Below are positions 33,630 to 43,276 of a stretch of 64,000 bases of DNA, piece by piece. Source of the stretch: Bradyrhizobium sp. CB2312 (GTDB lineage Bacteria; Pseudomonadota; Alphaproteobacteria; Rhizobiales; Xanthobacteraceae). Under the pieces are notes generated by a model that ran no database searches, was not told where the DNA came from, and saw nothing but the letters and a program-made list of their open reading frames with translations. Every line of letters begins with the position of its first letter. The stretch's first letter is position 1. The position numbers and the translations under genes were made by a program. The DNA is taken from contig NZ_CP121668.1 of the NCBI RefSeq assembly GCF_029714425.1, positions 1,881,501 to 1,945,500 of the forward strand, written 5' to 3'.

Positions 33630-34300
33630 CCTACTTCTCGCGGTGGGCGACAAGGCAAGCCGCCCAGGACCCTAACTTCAGCGCTGAGCAGCTCACTGAG
33701 ACGGCCAACCGCCTCCTGCATCGGCAGTTCGTCTCCCGCGGTGATTTCGGCGGAGCTGCGCATTTCGACCGTATCGCGAGCAACCTCGACTATTTCAAAG
33801 ACCTGTTCGCGAGCTTCGGGTTCAGCTTCGTCTTCAATGACACCTGGGGCTATGCCGGATTCGTCAGCCCGGTCGCCTATGGCAATGCGCGGGTACCGAC
33901 ACAGGAAACCATCGTCCTCCTCTGCCTTCGCATGCTTTACAACGAAGGCGCCGAGAAGGGCTATTTCGTCGACTCGAGCGCGCAGATCCTCGTCGAAGAA
34001 GAGGAGATCCAGACCGTCTTTTCCTCCATGGGGTCCCGGACCCTCAAGCCGGGCGAATTGCGATCGATTCTCACGACATTCAAGCGCAAGGGTTTGGTCA
34101 CGTTCGACCAGAATCATTCGCTGCAAGTGTCCGCCGACATCCACATCCGCCCCACAATCACCGAGGTCGTCGACGATTCTTTCCTGGCTCGCATCGAGGT
34201 ATGGGCCGGTCAGCCGGTGCGGGCCGCTGAACCTGTCTATCACGAGGATGATGCCGCAGACGATGCCTCCGATAGCGCGACGGAGAGCTCACCATCATGA
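33626..34300 (+). CDS. jetB: Wadjet subunit JetB (DUF4194-like)
   Basis: Product of 224 residues, the KITE-like subunit. Winged-helix segments are visible (LTETANRLLHRQFVSRGD, and later LKPGELRSILTTFKRKGLVT), and the C-terminus is a long acidic tail (EPVYHEDDAADDASDSATES) common in JetB. KITE proteins bind kleisin and DNA inside SMC-type complexes. It overlaps jetA by four bases and jetC by four bases, implying strict translational coupling and matched stoichiometry. Confidence 0.88.
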   Translation: MTYFSRWATRQAAQDPNFSAEQLTETANRLLHRQFVSRGDFGGAAHFDRIASNLDYFKDLFASFGFSFVFNDTWGYAGFVSPVAYGNARVPTQETIVLLCLRMLYNEGAEKGYFVDSSAQILVEEEEIQTVFSSMGSRTLKPGELRSILTTFKRKGLVTFDQNHSLQVSADIHIRPTITEVVDDSFLARIEVWAGQPVRAAEPVYHEDDAADDASDSATESSPS

Positions 34301-37300
34301 TTCCGGCCTTCGTGTTGTGCAACATCGCCGCCGTCAATTTCTATCTCTATGCCCAGGACTTCCCCATTTCCGGGCGCGGCAATGCAGTCTTTCTCGGTGG
34401 CAACGGATCGGGCAAATCCGTTCTGCTCGACGCGATCCAGATCGTCATGACGGGCATGAACCGGCGTTACCTCGATCTCAACAGCCGCGTTTCCGAGGGA
34501 GGGCGTAGCACCAGAACCGTGCGCGAGGCCTGTCTTGGCCTGCTCGACGACGGTGAAGGCTATCAGCGCGACGCTTGCCTTACATATATCGCTCTCGGCT
34601 TCGAGGCTGTCGACGGATCGCGTCGCTGCACCGCAGGCGTCTGTCTCGAGGCCAAGGCATCTCTCAGTGAAGAGAACGTCCTCGGCCTCTTCATCCTGGA
34701 GGGCGAGATACTTGGTTTCGCAGATTTCATCCATCCGAAACCCAGGGGCTTTGAGGAGAAGGCGTGGCCGACCTTCCTGGATGAACAGCGCCGCAAGGGA
34801 CGAGAGGTCAAGACATTCCAGCGCCAGAAAAATCAGGCCTTTTTGCGGGAGCTTTACGCGATCATCAACGCGAATGCCCGCGGGACCCAACTTGATCCCG
34901 ATCGTGCGCGGGCCGCGCTGCGCCAGGCGCTGTCCTTTGACATCGCGCAGATCACGAGCGTCACCGACTTCGTCAAGCGCTTCCTGCTTGACGACCTCCC
35001 GATCGAGATCGAGACATTTCAGGCGCGCTACAACACATGGCGCGACATGCAGAAGACCATCGAGCGCGTCGAGGCGGAGATCAGGACGGTCGAGACAATC
35101 CGAGCGGCATGCGAGCGCGTGATGGAGGATCAATTCAACACGCGCATGTGGAATTACGGTGCTCAGCGCGCGGAATACGATCGTTATGGTGCCTTCATTG
35201 CCAAGCAGCGCCAAGAGATCGCCGAGATGCAGGAGAAGCTCGATAGCACGAGATCCTATCAACAGACGCTCGCCGAAGGGATCGAGCAGATCCGGCGCCG
35301 ACTGGACGCCATTAAGGACCAGATCGACGGAACACCGGCCTTTGAGCAGATCAAGAAAGCGCAGGCTGAGAGGAACACCCAGGACGCCATCCGCAAGGCG
35401 GGTGTCATCGAGGCTAAGCCGATCTTCGATGCGCTCAACGCCTTGCGCGAAGCTACGCACAGCCCCGCCTTTCCCACCGGTCTTGCCAAAATCACAGATT
35501 TTGCTTCGAGGCTGACGTCCGACCTGGTCGGCGTCCACGATGCCGCTTGGCCGAAATCTCCCAAGCAGATCGCGGCGCTCGTGTCCGCTGTGCCGCAGCT
35601 TTCCGATGTCCGGGCCGTGCTCGACGAGCGCCATCAGAACGCCGCCTCGGCCAAGGCGAGCTTGACGAAGGAATTTGACGAGGGCGATCGCATATTGAAG
35701 AAGCTGCGGTCGGGCGGCACCTACATGTCGAACGACACGCAGGACTTCCTGGCCGATATGGCGAAGATGCGTGTGCCGGCGCGAAGTCTTTCGGAAGTCG
35801 CCGACATCGCTCCTGCGTTTGCCGAATGGCGCGCCATCATCGAATCGATCCTCGGCGACTGGGCCGATGCCCTCATCATCGAGCCGCGTTTCATGGACCA
35901 GGCCTACCGCCATTTCGACAGCCACTATAAATCGACCAGAGCCAAGCTGATTCAGTCGGAGAATGTGCTGGCCCAGGACCAGAGTGTCCGCTCCGGTACG
36001 TTGGCCGAGGCGGTGGTTGCCGATAACTCATATGCGCGCGCGTTCCTCAACGTGCGGCTCGGCCGTATCATTCGCGCGCGTTCCGCCAATGATATCCGCA
36101 AGGGCGATCTCGCCGCATCAGCCGACGGCAAGTACGCCCATGGCCGCGGCATCGAGTATCGCCAGCTCAAGCAGATTCCGCGCCTGGGACAATCGGTCCG
36201 CGAGCAGCAGATCGCCCAGCTCAGCGAACAGCAACGCGAGCTCGAGACAAAGTTGCAGACCGCGCGGGACAATGAACGCCGATCATTCGCTGTCCTTGAG
36301 GCCATCAAACGCGCAGAGACGATTCTCGTGACCAATCGCGGCGCGGCGGCCCAGCTGCTTGAGACAATCGAATCCGCGGATCGCGAGAGCGAGCGCCAGG
36401 TCGTCCTCATTCGCGACCTCGAGGCCGAGTTGCCGCAAGGGGTCATGGAGGAAAAGCGCGAGGTCGAGCAAATGCTCGTTCAATACAAAAAGGAAAGAGA
36501 CGAAGAGGAGGGGAAGGAAGACGAGCTCATCGACGCCATCGGGCAACGAAAGGGCGCGATGAAGACAAACGCGGATGAACGCAAGAAGGCCGCCGAACGT
36601 GCCTGCGAGGCGTTCCCGCCATTCGACCGGCGCTGGCAGCGGCACGATCCCGCGATTGGCCTAGAGGCGTTCGCCCGGCGCGCTCGCGCTGCCTATGTGC
36701 AGGAGCGCGCCACACGCGGGCATCCCGCGCATGTCCGCAATCACTTTGAGGGCCTTCTCAAGGACAGGGCACCGGCCCAGCGGGTAGCGAGGCTGAACGC
36801 CGCGATCCAGGACTATGTTCAGGCAAATCCGGACCAGCATCCGCACTTCGAGTGGACGCAGTTTGTCGCGACCGAACAGACGACCACTCTTTACGACTGG
36901 ATCGACTCGAGGCATCGCGAGCTCACCCAAACCATTTTGCGTAACTTCAAGGGTCAGATTGATAAAGCTGTCGCCGCCCTGGTTGAGACAATGGTGCACG
37001 ACTTCCTGAGCCGCCTTAGCGGCAACATTGATGCGGTTGACCGCATTAAGGACGATCTGAACCGGGCGTTGCGCGGCAGCGTCTTCATGGGGGAAGTTTA
37101 TCAGATCCGCCAGGAGCGTGATCAGGACAAGGAGACCATCCGCTACCTGATCGATCGGCTCGACATCGTGGCGCCGAAGGCCACCGCTCTGATGCAGAGC
37201 AATCCGGATCCGAACGATCCTGATCAGGTGAAGATCAAAGAGTTGATCGACATGCTGACGATCGAGAATGGCGACGATGCCCAGAATCGCCGCCGAATTC

Positions 37301-37818
37301 GCGAGCTTGCGGACTATCGGAGTTACTTTCGTTTCAGCATCGATATCTGCGATCCGCAGCAGGGCTACCGCAGGATCTCCGACCTCGAGCAGCGCCGCGG
37401 CAAGGCCAGCGGAGGACAGAAGTTCGTCCCGTTCTATATCTGCCTTGGCGTCGCGGCCGCGTCAGCCTACTTCAATCACCTCGGAGGCAGTCGCGAGGCG
37501 CCGCCTCAATCGGCGCTCATGCTGATGGACGAGGCATTCGAGAAGCTCGATCCCGACAATATCTACAAGATCATCCGGTTCTACGATCAGCTGGGCTTGC
37601 AGCTCATCATGGCCGCGCCAAAAACGCACCAGGCTCTCTATCAAGAGACGTTCGATACATTGATTTCGATTATCAAGGTTGGTCGCGCGATCCAGGTGAC
37701 TCCGCAGCACTTCCATCACGAGGCTCACGCTCTCTTGCGCAAAGAGAATCCGATGCATCAGCCGCGAAGCTTCTTCGAAGATCGTGTCCGCGAGGAGCGG
37801 AGGCATGCCGCGGAATAA
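34297..37818 (+). CDS. jetC: Wadjet SMC-like ATPase JetC
   Basis: Product of 1173 residues with an SMC/MukB-like layout. Walker A FLGGNGSGKS lies at residues 32-41, coiled-coil arms occupy most of residues 230-420 and 600-780 around a hinge, the ABC signature KASGGQKF is near 1037, and Walker B ALMLMDEAFEKLD near 1075. JetC dimers with JetA and JetB extrude DNA loops and trap small circular plasmids for cutting by JetD. The gene sits third in the operon with a four-base overlap from jetB. Length and motif set are complete, so the protein is probably active. Confidence 0.93.
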   Translation: MIPAFVLCNIAAVNFYLYAQDFPISGRGNAVFLGGNGSGKSVLLDAIQIVMTGMNRRYLDLNSRVSEGGRSTRTVREACLGLLDDGEGYQRDACLTYIALGFEAVDGSRRCTAGVCLEAKASLSEENVLGLFILEGEILGFADFIHPKPRGFEEKAWPTFLDEQRRKGREVKTFQRQKNQAFLRELYAIINANARGTQLDPDRARAALRQALSFDIAQITSVTDFVKRFLLDDLPIEIETFQARYNTWRDMQKTIERVEAEIRTVETIRAACERVMEDQFNTRMWNYGAQRAEYDRYGAFIAKQRQEIAEMQEKLDSTRSYQQTLAEGIEQIRRRLDAIKDQIDGTPAFEQIKKAQAERNTQDAIRKAGVIEAKPIFDALNALREATHSPAFPTGLAKITDFASRLTSDLVGVHDAAWPKSPKQIAALVSAVPQLSDVRAVLDERHQNAASAKASLTKEFDEGDRILKKLRSGGTYMSNDTQDFLADMAKMRVPARSLSEVADIAPAFAEWRAIIESILGDWADALIIEPRFMDQAYRHFDSHYKSTRAKLIQSENVLAQDQSVRSGTLAEAVVADNSYARAFLNVRLGRIIRARSANDIRKGDLAASADGKYAHGRGIEYRQLKQIPRLGQSVREQQIAQLSEQQRELETKLQTARDNERRSFAVLEAIKRAETILVTNRGAAAQLLETIESADRESERQVVLIRDLEAELPQGVMEEKREVEQMLVQYKKERDEEEGKEDELIDAIGQRKGAMKTNADERKKAAERACEAFPPFDRRWQRHDPAIGLEAFARRARAAYVQERATRGHPAHVRNHFEGLLKDRAPAQRVARLNAAIQDYVQANPDQHPHFEWTQFVATEQTTTLYDWIDSRHRELTQTILRNFKGQIDKAVAALVETMVHDFLSRLSGNIDAVDRIKDDLNRALRGSVFMGEVYQIRQERDQDKETIRYLIDRLDIVAPKATALMQSNPDPNDPDQVKIKELIDMLTIENGDDAQNRRRIRELADYRSYFRFSIDICDPQQGYRRISDLEQRRGKASGGQKFVPFYICLGVAAASAYFNHLGGSREAPPQSALMLMDEAFEKLDPDNIYKIIRFYDQLGLQLIMAAPKTHQALYQETFDTLISIIKVGRAIQVTPQHFHHEAHALLRKENPMHQPRSFFEDRVREERRHAAE

Positions 37819-39031
37819 TCAATACACCGCGGAGACAGTGCTGAATCGGCTGCTCGACCGCTTTGAGGCGCCGCTGGCTCGCTCACGCGACATCACGCGG
37901 ACGATCGACTACACCTTGGTCGGGGGTCCCGCCGCGCAGGACGAATTTCATCGTGTGCTGCGGGATGCGGAACGAGCGGGCGGTATCGCGCTCGAGCAGG
38001 ATCGACTTGGACGCTTCACCGGCGAGTTCGCGCGGGTGCGCCTCGTCGATCCTGACCAGCTTTATCGATTCCTGGTCAGAGCGCCCGCAACAGCGACCGC
38101 TGAGACCGCGCATCAGGCGATACTATCCGCCATCCCGGAGATCCTGGCCGATGCCTTCTTCCAAGACATCGAGCAGGAGGCGATTGCAGCCTGGAAAAGC
38201 AACAAGACCTTTCTCGGGCTCTCGGTGGGCGAGATCAACACGTTCCTCACGATTATCCGTCTTGTGCATGGCATCGTGAACCTGTCGGGCCGCGATATCG
38301 ATCACCGGACTTTTTCTCGCCGAATCGTAAAAGACAGCAAGGCCCTGGAACGCGTGGAAGGACGCGTCGCCCAGTTGCTCCGGCGTCGCGATCCGAGCCT
38401 GGCCGGTGAAGAGCCGCGCGAGGTTCTGGAAGCGAGTGGCGTCGCGCGTCGAGCCCATCTCCTGCAGGTCAAGGGTCCGCTTCGGCTCTCTTCCGACGCG
38501 CTGAATATCCATGGTACTGGAGATGCGTTTATTGGCCTTCCATGGCTCTCGGTTCGGCAAGCTTCTTTGGCTCACGGCGTCGACTACGTGATGACTGTCG
38601 AGAATCCGACCAGCTTTTGGCGCTACAGCACGGAAATCGATGGAAACTATCTCGCACTCCTGACTGATGGATTTCCGGCGCGCGATGTCTTGTCGAGCAT
38701 GGTGCATCTCGTTCGGCACGCTCTTCTCCTGGCGCCGGAAACCCCACTGTACCATTGGGGTGATATCGATGCAGGTGGTTTGAGAATTGCCGCCCATCTC
38801 GAAGATGCGTTCGGAACTCGTCTTCAACTGCATCAGATGGAGCCAAAACTCGCGCGGGACTTCGGGTCACCGCTGCAATCGCAGAAAGGTCTCGAGAAAC
38901 TCGCTATGCGCTCAGGCGAAATCGGACAATTAGCGCTTTGGCTTCGCGGTGAGCAAGCAAAAATGTTGGAGCAGGAGGAACTCGATCCGATACCCCCAAT
39001 TCTCGCGGGCGGGAGGCTTCTTTCGTCATGA
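37805..39031 (+). CDS. jetD: Wadjet nuclease JetD (DUF3322/DUF2220, Toprim)
   Basis: Product of 408 residues. The N-terminal half is the DUF3322-like domain and the C-terminal half carries a topoisomerase VI-like Toprim fold: the glutamate in VMTVENPTSFW and the acidic pair in YHWGDIDAGGLRIAAHLE. JetD cleaves the plasmid DNA that the JetABC motor has sensed. I start it at the ATG at 37805, preceded by GGAGCGGAGG inside the end of jetC (14-base overlap), which gives the usual N-terminus PRNNQYTAETVLNRLLDRF. Complete at the C-terminus. Confidence 0.92.
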   Translation: MPRNNQYTAETVLNRLLDRFEAPLARSRDITRTIDYTLVGGPAAQDEFHRVLRDAERAGGIALEQDRLGRFTGEFARVRLVDPDQLYRFLVRAPATATAETAHQAILSAIPEILADAFFQDIEQEAIAAWKSNKTFLGLSVGEINTFLTIIRLVHGIVNLSGRDIDHRTFSRRIVKDSKALERVEGRVAQLLRRRDPSLAGEEPREVLEASGVARRAHLLQVKGPLRLSSDALNIHGTGDAFIGLPWLSVRQASLAHGVDYVMTVENPTSFWRYSTEIDGNYLALLTDGFPARDVLSSMVHLVRHALLLAPETPLYHWGDIDAGGLRIAAHLEDAFGTRLQLHQMEPKLARDFGSPLQSQKGLEKLAMRSGEIGQLALWLRGEQAKMLEQEELDPIPPILAGGRLLSS

Positions 39032-39095
39032 GCGAAAGTAGCGTCGCATCTGCCGGGGGAATCACGATCGGAACGCAACCTGGCTGTCTTGTTGA

Positions 39096-39180
39096 TTAGT
39101 CGCGCTGCTCCGCGGATGCGTAGAAGGCGTCCATATCGACATGGATGATCTTCGCCGATGCGGTGCTGGCGCCGTCGGTA
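39096..39180 (-). pseudogene. N-terminal fragment of a DNA polymerase IV (DinB-like) gene
   Basis: On the minus strand one frame reads TDGASTASAKIIHVDMDAFY and then ASAEQRD before a TAA at 39098-39096. This is the Y-family polymerase N-terminus with the metal-binding Asp of the DMDAFYAS motif. No start codon precedes it in frame, and nothing after QRD continues the fold. It is a scrap of about 25 codons between jetD and the SRAP gene. Confidence 0.7.
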
Positions 39181-39194
39181 GTCAGTCTCGTCGG

Positions 39195-39920
39195 TCACGT
39201 CGTTGGCCCTGTTAGGTCTTCCTTGACGCCGCGAGTGACGATCCGAAGTGTCTCATCCGGTAGAGGCCGCTGCAGCTTCAGGGCCTCGTCCGGAGGAGCC
39301 GTCATCCAGGTCTCTACCTCATCCGGCGCCGTTAGGATCACAGGCATCGCTTTGGGGTGGATGGCGCGGACCTCGGCATTCGGCTCCGTCGTGAGGAACG
39401 CGTAGAGGTCGTTGGTCGTCTCACCTTCCTTGACCTTCCGGACGGACGTCCAGTTGGTCCAGATGCCGGCGAAGCAGGCGAGGGGGCGGGTCTCGTCGAG
39501 CGCAAACCAAATATCGCCGCCCTCGGCCTTGTTGAATTCGCTGAAGGAGATGAACGGCACCACGCAGCGATTTTCGACGCCGAGCCATCGAGTCCAGTGC
39601 TTGCTCGTCACGTTGCGGATGTTGGTCGTGCCGCCATCCGGCTCCATTCTGAACAATTCCTTGAAATCCACAGCCTTGCCCTTGGCCTGAAGCTTCTCGG
39701 CTCGTTTCTTGGTGGCGTCCATCAGCGCCTTCGATGACGACGGCATTCCCCATCGCGCCGTAGCGAGTTCGCGGCCCTCGGCTCCGTTGCGCACGATCGG
39801 TGCCTGATAGTCCGGAAACACCCCCGGCATCGGCGCCAGATTTCCAACGTATCGATTCACGACGCGGAACAGCGCGCTGATCGCGGCTTGGTTGGTCGTG
39901 ATCGAATAAAGATTGCAGAT
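39195..39920 (-). CDS. SOS-response-associated peptidase (SRAP/YedK-HMCES) family, atypical start
   Basis: The frame encodes CNLYSITTNQAAISALF and continues as a full SRAP domain of 241 residues. The catalytic Cys normally at position 2, the Asn in TTNIRNVT, the Glu in SFSEFNKAEG and the His in HPKAMPVIL are all present; the family crosslinks to abasic sites in single-stranded DNA. The codon before the Cys is ATC and not ATG, and an in-frame stop lies 16 codons upstream without an intervening ATG, GTG or TTG. Either ATC initiates, or the gene has just lost its start. An ATG-like start inside (39860, ATT/GTG region) would remove the Cys and abolish activity. Confidence 0.8.
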   Translation of the reverse strand: MCNLYSITTNQAAISALFRVVNRYVGNLAPMPGVFPDYQAPIVRNGAEGRELATARWGMPSSSKALMDATKKRAEKLQAKGKAVDFKELFRMEPDGGTTNIRNVTSKHWTRWLGVENRCVVPFISFSEFNKAEGGDIWFALDETRPLACFAGIWTNWTSVRKVKEGETTNDLYAFLTTEPNAEVRAIHPKAMPVILTAPDEVETWMTAPPDEALKLQRPLPDETLRIVTRGVKEDLTGPTT

Positions 39921-40182
39921 GTGGACGGCCCCCCACTTGTCAGGATTGTAGCAGACTTTTGGCCAGATCGCTTGCTATCAGATGTCCGGCCTGTTTGCGC
40001 GGACAACGCCCGCTGGCCGAGATGGTGTTCGCTACGCGCGCTCCAAGCACATGGGCGACATTCTTGTTGCCAGTGTAATCTTCGGAAGCTCGCGCGTATC
40101 GACCGATCGGTCCTTCCATCTACTGCGTCCTGCAAGTTCGTGGGCAATCCGCCGAGCGACCTGCTCGCGGGCCGATTTCAGA

Positions 40183-41211
40183 TCAAGTCGGCATGACGGC
40201 TACCGGCTGCTTGTACACGCCGCCCGATATCATCAAGCGCCAAGCGATGCGGGCAAACTTGTTGGCCAAGGCCACCGCGACCAACTTTGGCGGCTTTCGC
40301 TCCAGCAGCGAAGCGAGCCATGGTGTGGGCCTATGACGGCCCTTTCGAATATGCCTCAGCAGTGCGGTCGCACCGACGATCAACGTCGATCGCAGTATAG
40401 AATCTCCAGCCTTTGTAATGCCGCCGAGCCTTTGCCGGCCGCCAGTTGAATGATCCTTAGGTGTCAGCCCGAGCCACGCCGCAAAGTCGCGACCCGATCT
40501 GAAGGTCTCTGGCGGCGGCGCTTTCATGCTTAGCATGGACGACCCAATCGGACCGACGCCGGGAATCGTCGCGATCCGCCTGCTGACATCATCGTCGCGG
40601 TGCCACCTCATCAGCTTGGCTTCGATCTTTGCCAGGCGGGCTTCGACCGCGGCATATTCCTCTGCTTGGAGTCGGAAGAGATCCTTTGCCATTTCCGGCA
40701 AGCTGTCATCCTCGAGTACCCGTTTGATAAGTTGCGCGACATTCTGCCGACCGGCGGGGCCGACGATGCCGAATTCAGCCGCATAGCTCCTGAAAGCATT
40801 GGAAAGCTGCGACTTCATGCTGACCAGGCGTTCCCGCACAGTCATTAACATGCAGGCCGCTTGCCGTTCCTTCGATTTGACCGGTACAAACCGCATACTC
40901 GGCCGGGTGACCGCCTCGCACAGCGCTTCGGCATCGGCCGCGTCGTTCTTGCCGCGCTTCACGTAAGCCTTCACGTACTGAGGGGGGATCAGCTTCACCT
41001 CGTGACCGAACGACTGCAGCAGGCGCGCCCAATGATGCGAGCTGCCGCAGGACTCGATGGCGACGAGAACCGGTGGAAGCCGCTCGAAGTAGCGGATCAT
41101 CTCGGCTCGCCGGAACTGGCGGCGGACCACCACCACCTCATTATCATCAACACCATGAAGCTGGAAAACCGACTTGGAAGTGTCCATACCGATGCGAACA
41201 GGAAGATTCAT
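40183..41211 (-). mobile_element. IS110-family transposase
   Basis: Product of 342 residues. The N-terminal DEDD RuvC-like domain shows Asp in RIGMDTSKS, Glu in VAIESCGSSHHW, and Asp pairs in KNDAADAEALCE; the C-terminal domain has IATIPGVGPIGSSML and the Ser region of RSGRDFAAWLGLTPKD. IS110 transposases act with bridge RNAs made from the element ends. Clear terminal repeats are not visible, as is usual for the family. The element ends probably lie within the gaps 39921-40182 and 41212-41294; I saw no other gene in the left gap. Confidence 0.9.
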
Positions 41212-41294
41212 CAGACTTTCCTCTCATCTAGCTGTGACGCTGACAGCGCCATAGAACCGTGGGGATTGAGAGGCCGTCCACACCAGCACATTGG

Positions 41295-41744
41295 TCAGGA
41301 TTCGGTTCGAGGGTGGCGCGGCTGCCACGTCAACTGTAGCAGAGTCGCGGATGGACGCCGGCCCGCCTTGGCGCATCTGCGGCAGCGCAGCCGGCTGGCG
41401 AGATCGTACACGAAGGTGGTCGGCGGGTGCTTCATCGCCGCGAGGTCGACGTCGCTGGGCGTCTTGCAGCGCGAGCACCTGATCTCCAGCCAGGGGAAGC
41501 CTCCGTTCACGGCCTGATCGATCGTCGGGGATGGGTCGATCGGTTCGCCGTCGCTCCACATCCGCTCGTTCCACCTTTCGCAAAGCAGCCTGTCGGCCTG
41601 CTGGATCATCGCCTCGCCTTTGGCCCGCATCTCCGCCGATTGGGTCGCCAGCATGCTAGCCATCGCGCGTGCCTTGCCGAGCTCTTTCGCCAGAGCCTTG
41701 CGATCGCCGCCCGACAGGGGCGTAGGGTGATACTTCGGGGCCAT
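41295..41744 (-). CDS. Hypothetical zinc-ribbon-like protein
   Basis: Product of 149 residues starting at MAPKYHPTPLSGGDRKALAK. The C-terminal third carries two CxxC knuckles, IRCSRCKTPSDVDL and RLRCRRCAKAGRR, likely a zinc-binding site. The N-terminal part is a helical stretch (KARAMASMLATQSAEMRAKG). A related cysteine-pair gene lies directly upstream on the same strand, so the two may be co-transcribed. The longer reading to 42125 extends over that gene in another frame and is rejected. Function unknown; the gene's end lies close to the IS110 element. Confidence 0.65.
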   Translation of the reverse strand: MAPKYHPTPLSGGDRKALAKELGKARAMASMLATQSAEMRAKGEAMIQQADRLLCERWNERMWSDGEPIDPSPTIDQAVNGGFPWLEIRCSRCKTPSDVDLAAMKHPPTTFVYDLASRLRCRRCAKAGRRPSATLLQLTWQPRHPRTES

Positions 41745-41790
41745 CCGGACATCCAGGCGCAACGAGATCGGATCGGCAAATCCAGAGCGA

Positions 41791-42186
41791 CTACGGCGTC
41801 TCGAACGCTGGCCAGCACCCGTCTTCTTCATGCCTGCCGGTGCGCTGCCGGCAGGTGTTGTCGAGCAACCGCTGCGCCACGTCCTTCCAGAGCGCGTTGG
41901 CGCCATACAAGCGGACGGCATCGGCAGTCTGGATTTCCACGGTCCGCTCGCAGCGGCGGCAGGAGACGCGGAGCACGTGGCCCTTGATTTCCGAAAGGCA
42001 TCGCTGCCGGGCCTGGGCCACGGTCGCGCCGGCGCGAGGGTCCTTGAGCACCGATTCCCAATATTCGGCCGGGAGGGGAGCATCTGGACCCGCAGCGGAC
42101 GGCGCTTGTCTACGGGCGGCATCAACGGCCAGTTTTTCCATCTGCTTCGGGGTCGGCATGCGCCAGCTCGCGGGTCGGTCGGTCAT
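41791..42186 (-). CDS. Hypothetical cysteine-pair protein
   Basis: Product of 131 residues. A CRRC pair (VLRVSCRRCERTVEIQTADA) is followed by a helical segment and a single late Cys pair (DNTCRQRTGRHEEDGCW), the spacing of a small zinc ribbon. The N-terminus includes MPTPKQMEKLAVDAARRQAP. It is separated from the next zinc-ribbon-like gene by 46 bases on the same strand and diverges from Ku. Such small genes commonly accompany repair or island loci in rhizobia; no function is assigned. Confidence 0.65.
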   Translation of the reverse strand: MTDRPASWRMPTPKQMEKLAVDAARRQAPSAAGPDAPLPAEYWESVLKDPRAGATVAQARQRCLSEIKGHVLRVSCRRCERTVEIQTADAVRLYGANALWKDVAQRLLDNTCRQRTGRHEEDGCWPAFETP

Positions 42187-42254
42187 GCCGAATTAGAACA
42201 TAACACGAACAAATGTCGAGTCCGCCGTAGGCAGGCGCTGAGAAAAATCCTCAT

Positions 42255-43259
42255 ATGGGACGGGTCCCGATGTCGGAACCAAGCCGGATCGTACGTCTTG
42301 AATCCGGTATTAGTATCGGAGTTCCCCCGGCATGGCCCCCCAACTGGAAAGGCTTCCTGCGTCTTTCCCTCGTCACCTGTCCGGTCGCGCTCTATCCGGC
42401 CACCTCGGAATCCGAAAAGGTCTCGTTCAACCAGCTCAACCGGAAGACCGGCCACCGCATCAAGTACGCCAAGGTGGACGCCGACACCGGCGAGGAGGTC
42501 GACAACGAGGATATCGTCAAGGGCTACAAGGTTGATACTGATACCTTCATCGAGGTGACCAAGGAGGAGCTCGAGAACGTTGCGCTGGAATCGACGCGCA
42601 CCATCGAGATCGACGAGTTTGTCGACCGCAGCGAGATCGATCCGCGATATCTCATTCGCCCCTACTACCTGCGTCCTGACGGTAAAGTCGGGCACGATGC
42701 CTTCGCCGTTATCAGGGAAACCATCCGCGAGATGAACAAGGTCGCGATCGGCCGTGTGGTGTTGACCAATCGCGAGCACATCATCGCGCTCGAGCCGCTC
42801 GACAAGGGCCTGATGGGAACGCTGTTGCGCTACCCCTACGAAGTGCGATCAGCTGATGAGTATTTCGACGACATCCAGGATGTCAAAGTTACCAAGGACA
42901 TGCTCGATCTAGCCAAACACATCGTCAATCAGAAGGCGGGCCATTTCGAGCCGGACAAGTTCGAAGACCAGTACGAAACGGCCCTCATCGATCTCATCAA
43001 CCAGAAGCGCGCCGGCAAGCCCATTACCGCGAAAGCGCGTCCCCGCGGGGAGAACGTGGTGGACCTGATGGACGCGCTGCGAAAGAGCATCGGAAGAGAG
43101 GCCGCGTCCGCGACAGAGGCACCCAAGAAATCAGGAAAAAAGCCGCGCAAGGCGGCGGCCGGGCAGAAGGAAATGCTGATGCCGATCGCAGGCAAGAAGC
43201 CGGCGAAAGAGACCGCGGCGAAGAAGCCGGCGGCCAAGCCGCAGCGGAAGTCGGCTTAG
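42255..43259 (+). CDS. ku: Ku protein (bacterial NHEJ)
   Basis: Product of 334 residues. The core starts at NWKGFLRLSLVTCPVALYPA and runs through the beta-barrel DNA-encircling domain (RYLIRPYYLRPDGKVGHDAF, HIIALEPLDKGLMGTLLRYP) to a Lys-rich flexible C-terminal tail ending AAKPQRKSA that mediates DNA end bridging. Homodimeric Ku threads onto broken ends and recruits LigD. The first 30 residues before NWKG are longer than usual; an internal start near 42270 is possible. The same-strand neighbours NUDIX and phosphoesterase and the opposing ligase make an end-joining cluster. Confidence 0.95.
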   Translation: MGRVPMSEPSRIVRLESGISIGVPPAWPPNWKGFLRLSLVTCPVALYPATSESEKVSFNQLNRKTGHRIKYAKVDADTGEEVDNEDIVKGYKVDTDTFIEVTKEELENVALESTRTIEIDEFVDRSEIDPRYLIRPYYLRPDGKVGHDAFAVIRETIREMNKVAIGRVVLTNREHIIALEPLDKGLMGTLLRYPYEVRSADEYFDDIQDVKVTKDMLDLAKHIVNQKAGHFEPDKFEDQYETALIDLINQKRAGKPITAKARPRGENVVDLMDALRKSIGREAASATEAPKKSGKKPRKAAAGQKEMLMPIAGKKPAKETAAKKPAAKPQRKSA

Positions 43260-43276
43260 GTGTCGCGAAGCATCCG

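Noticed and set aside
34240..35925. A 561-codon minus-strand frame opposite jetC
   Set aside because: It mirrors the codon pattern of a clear SMC-like gene, has no recognisable domain and lacks a ribosome-binding site; it is a shadow of high-GC coding DNA.
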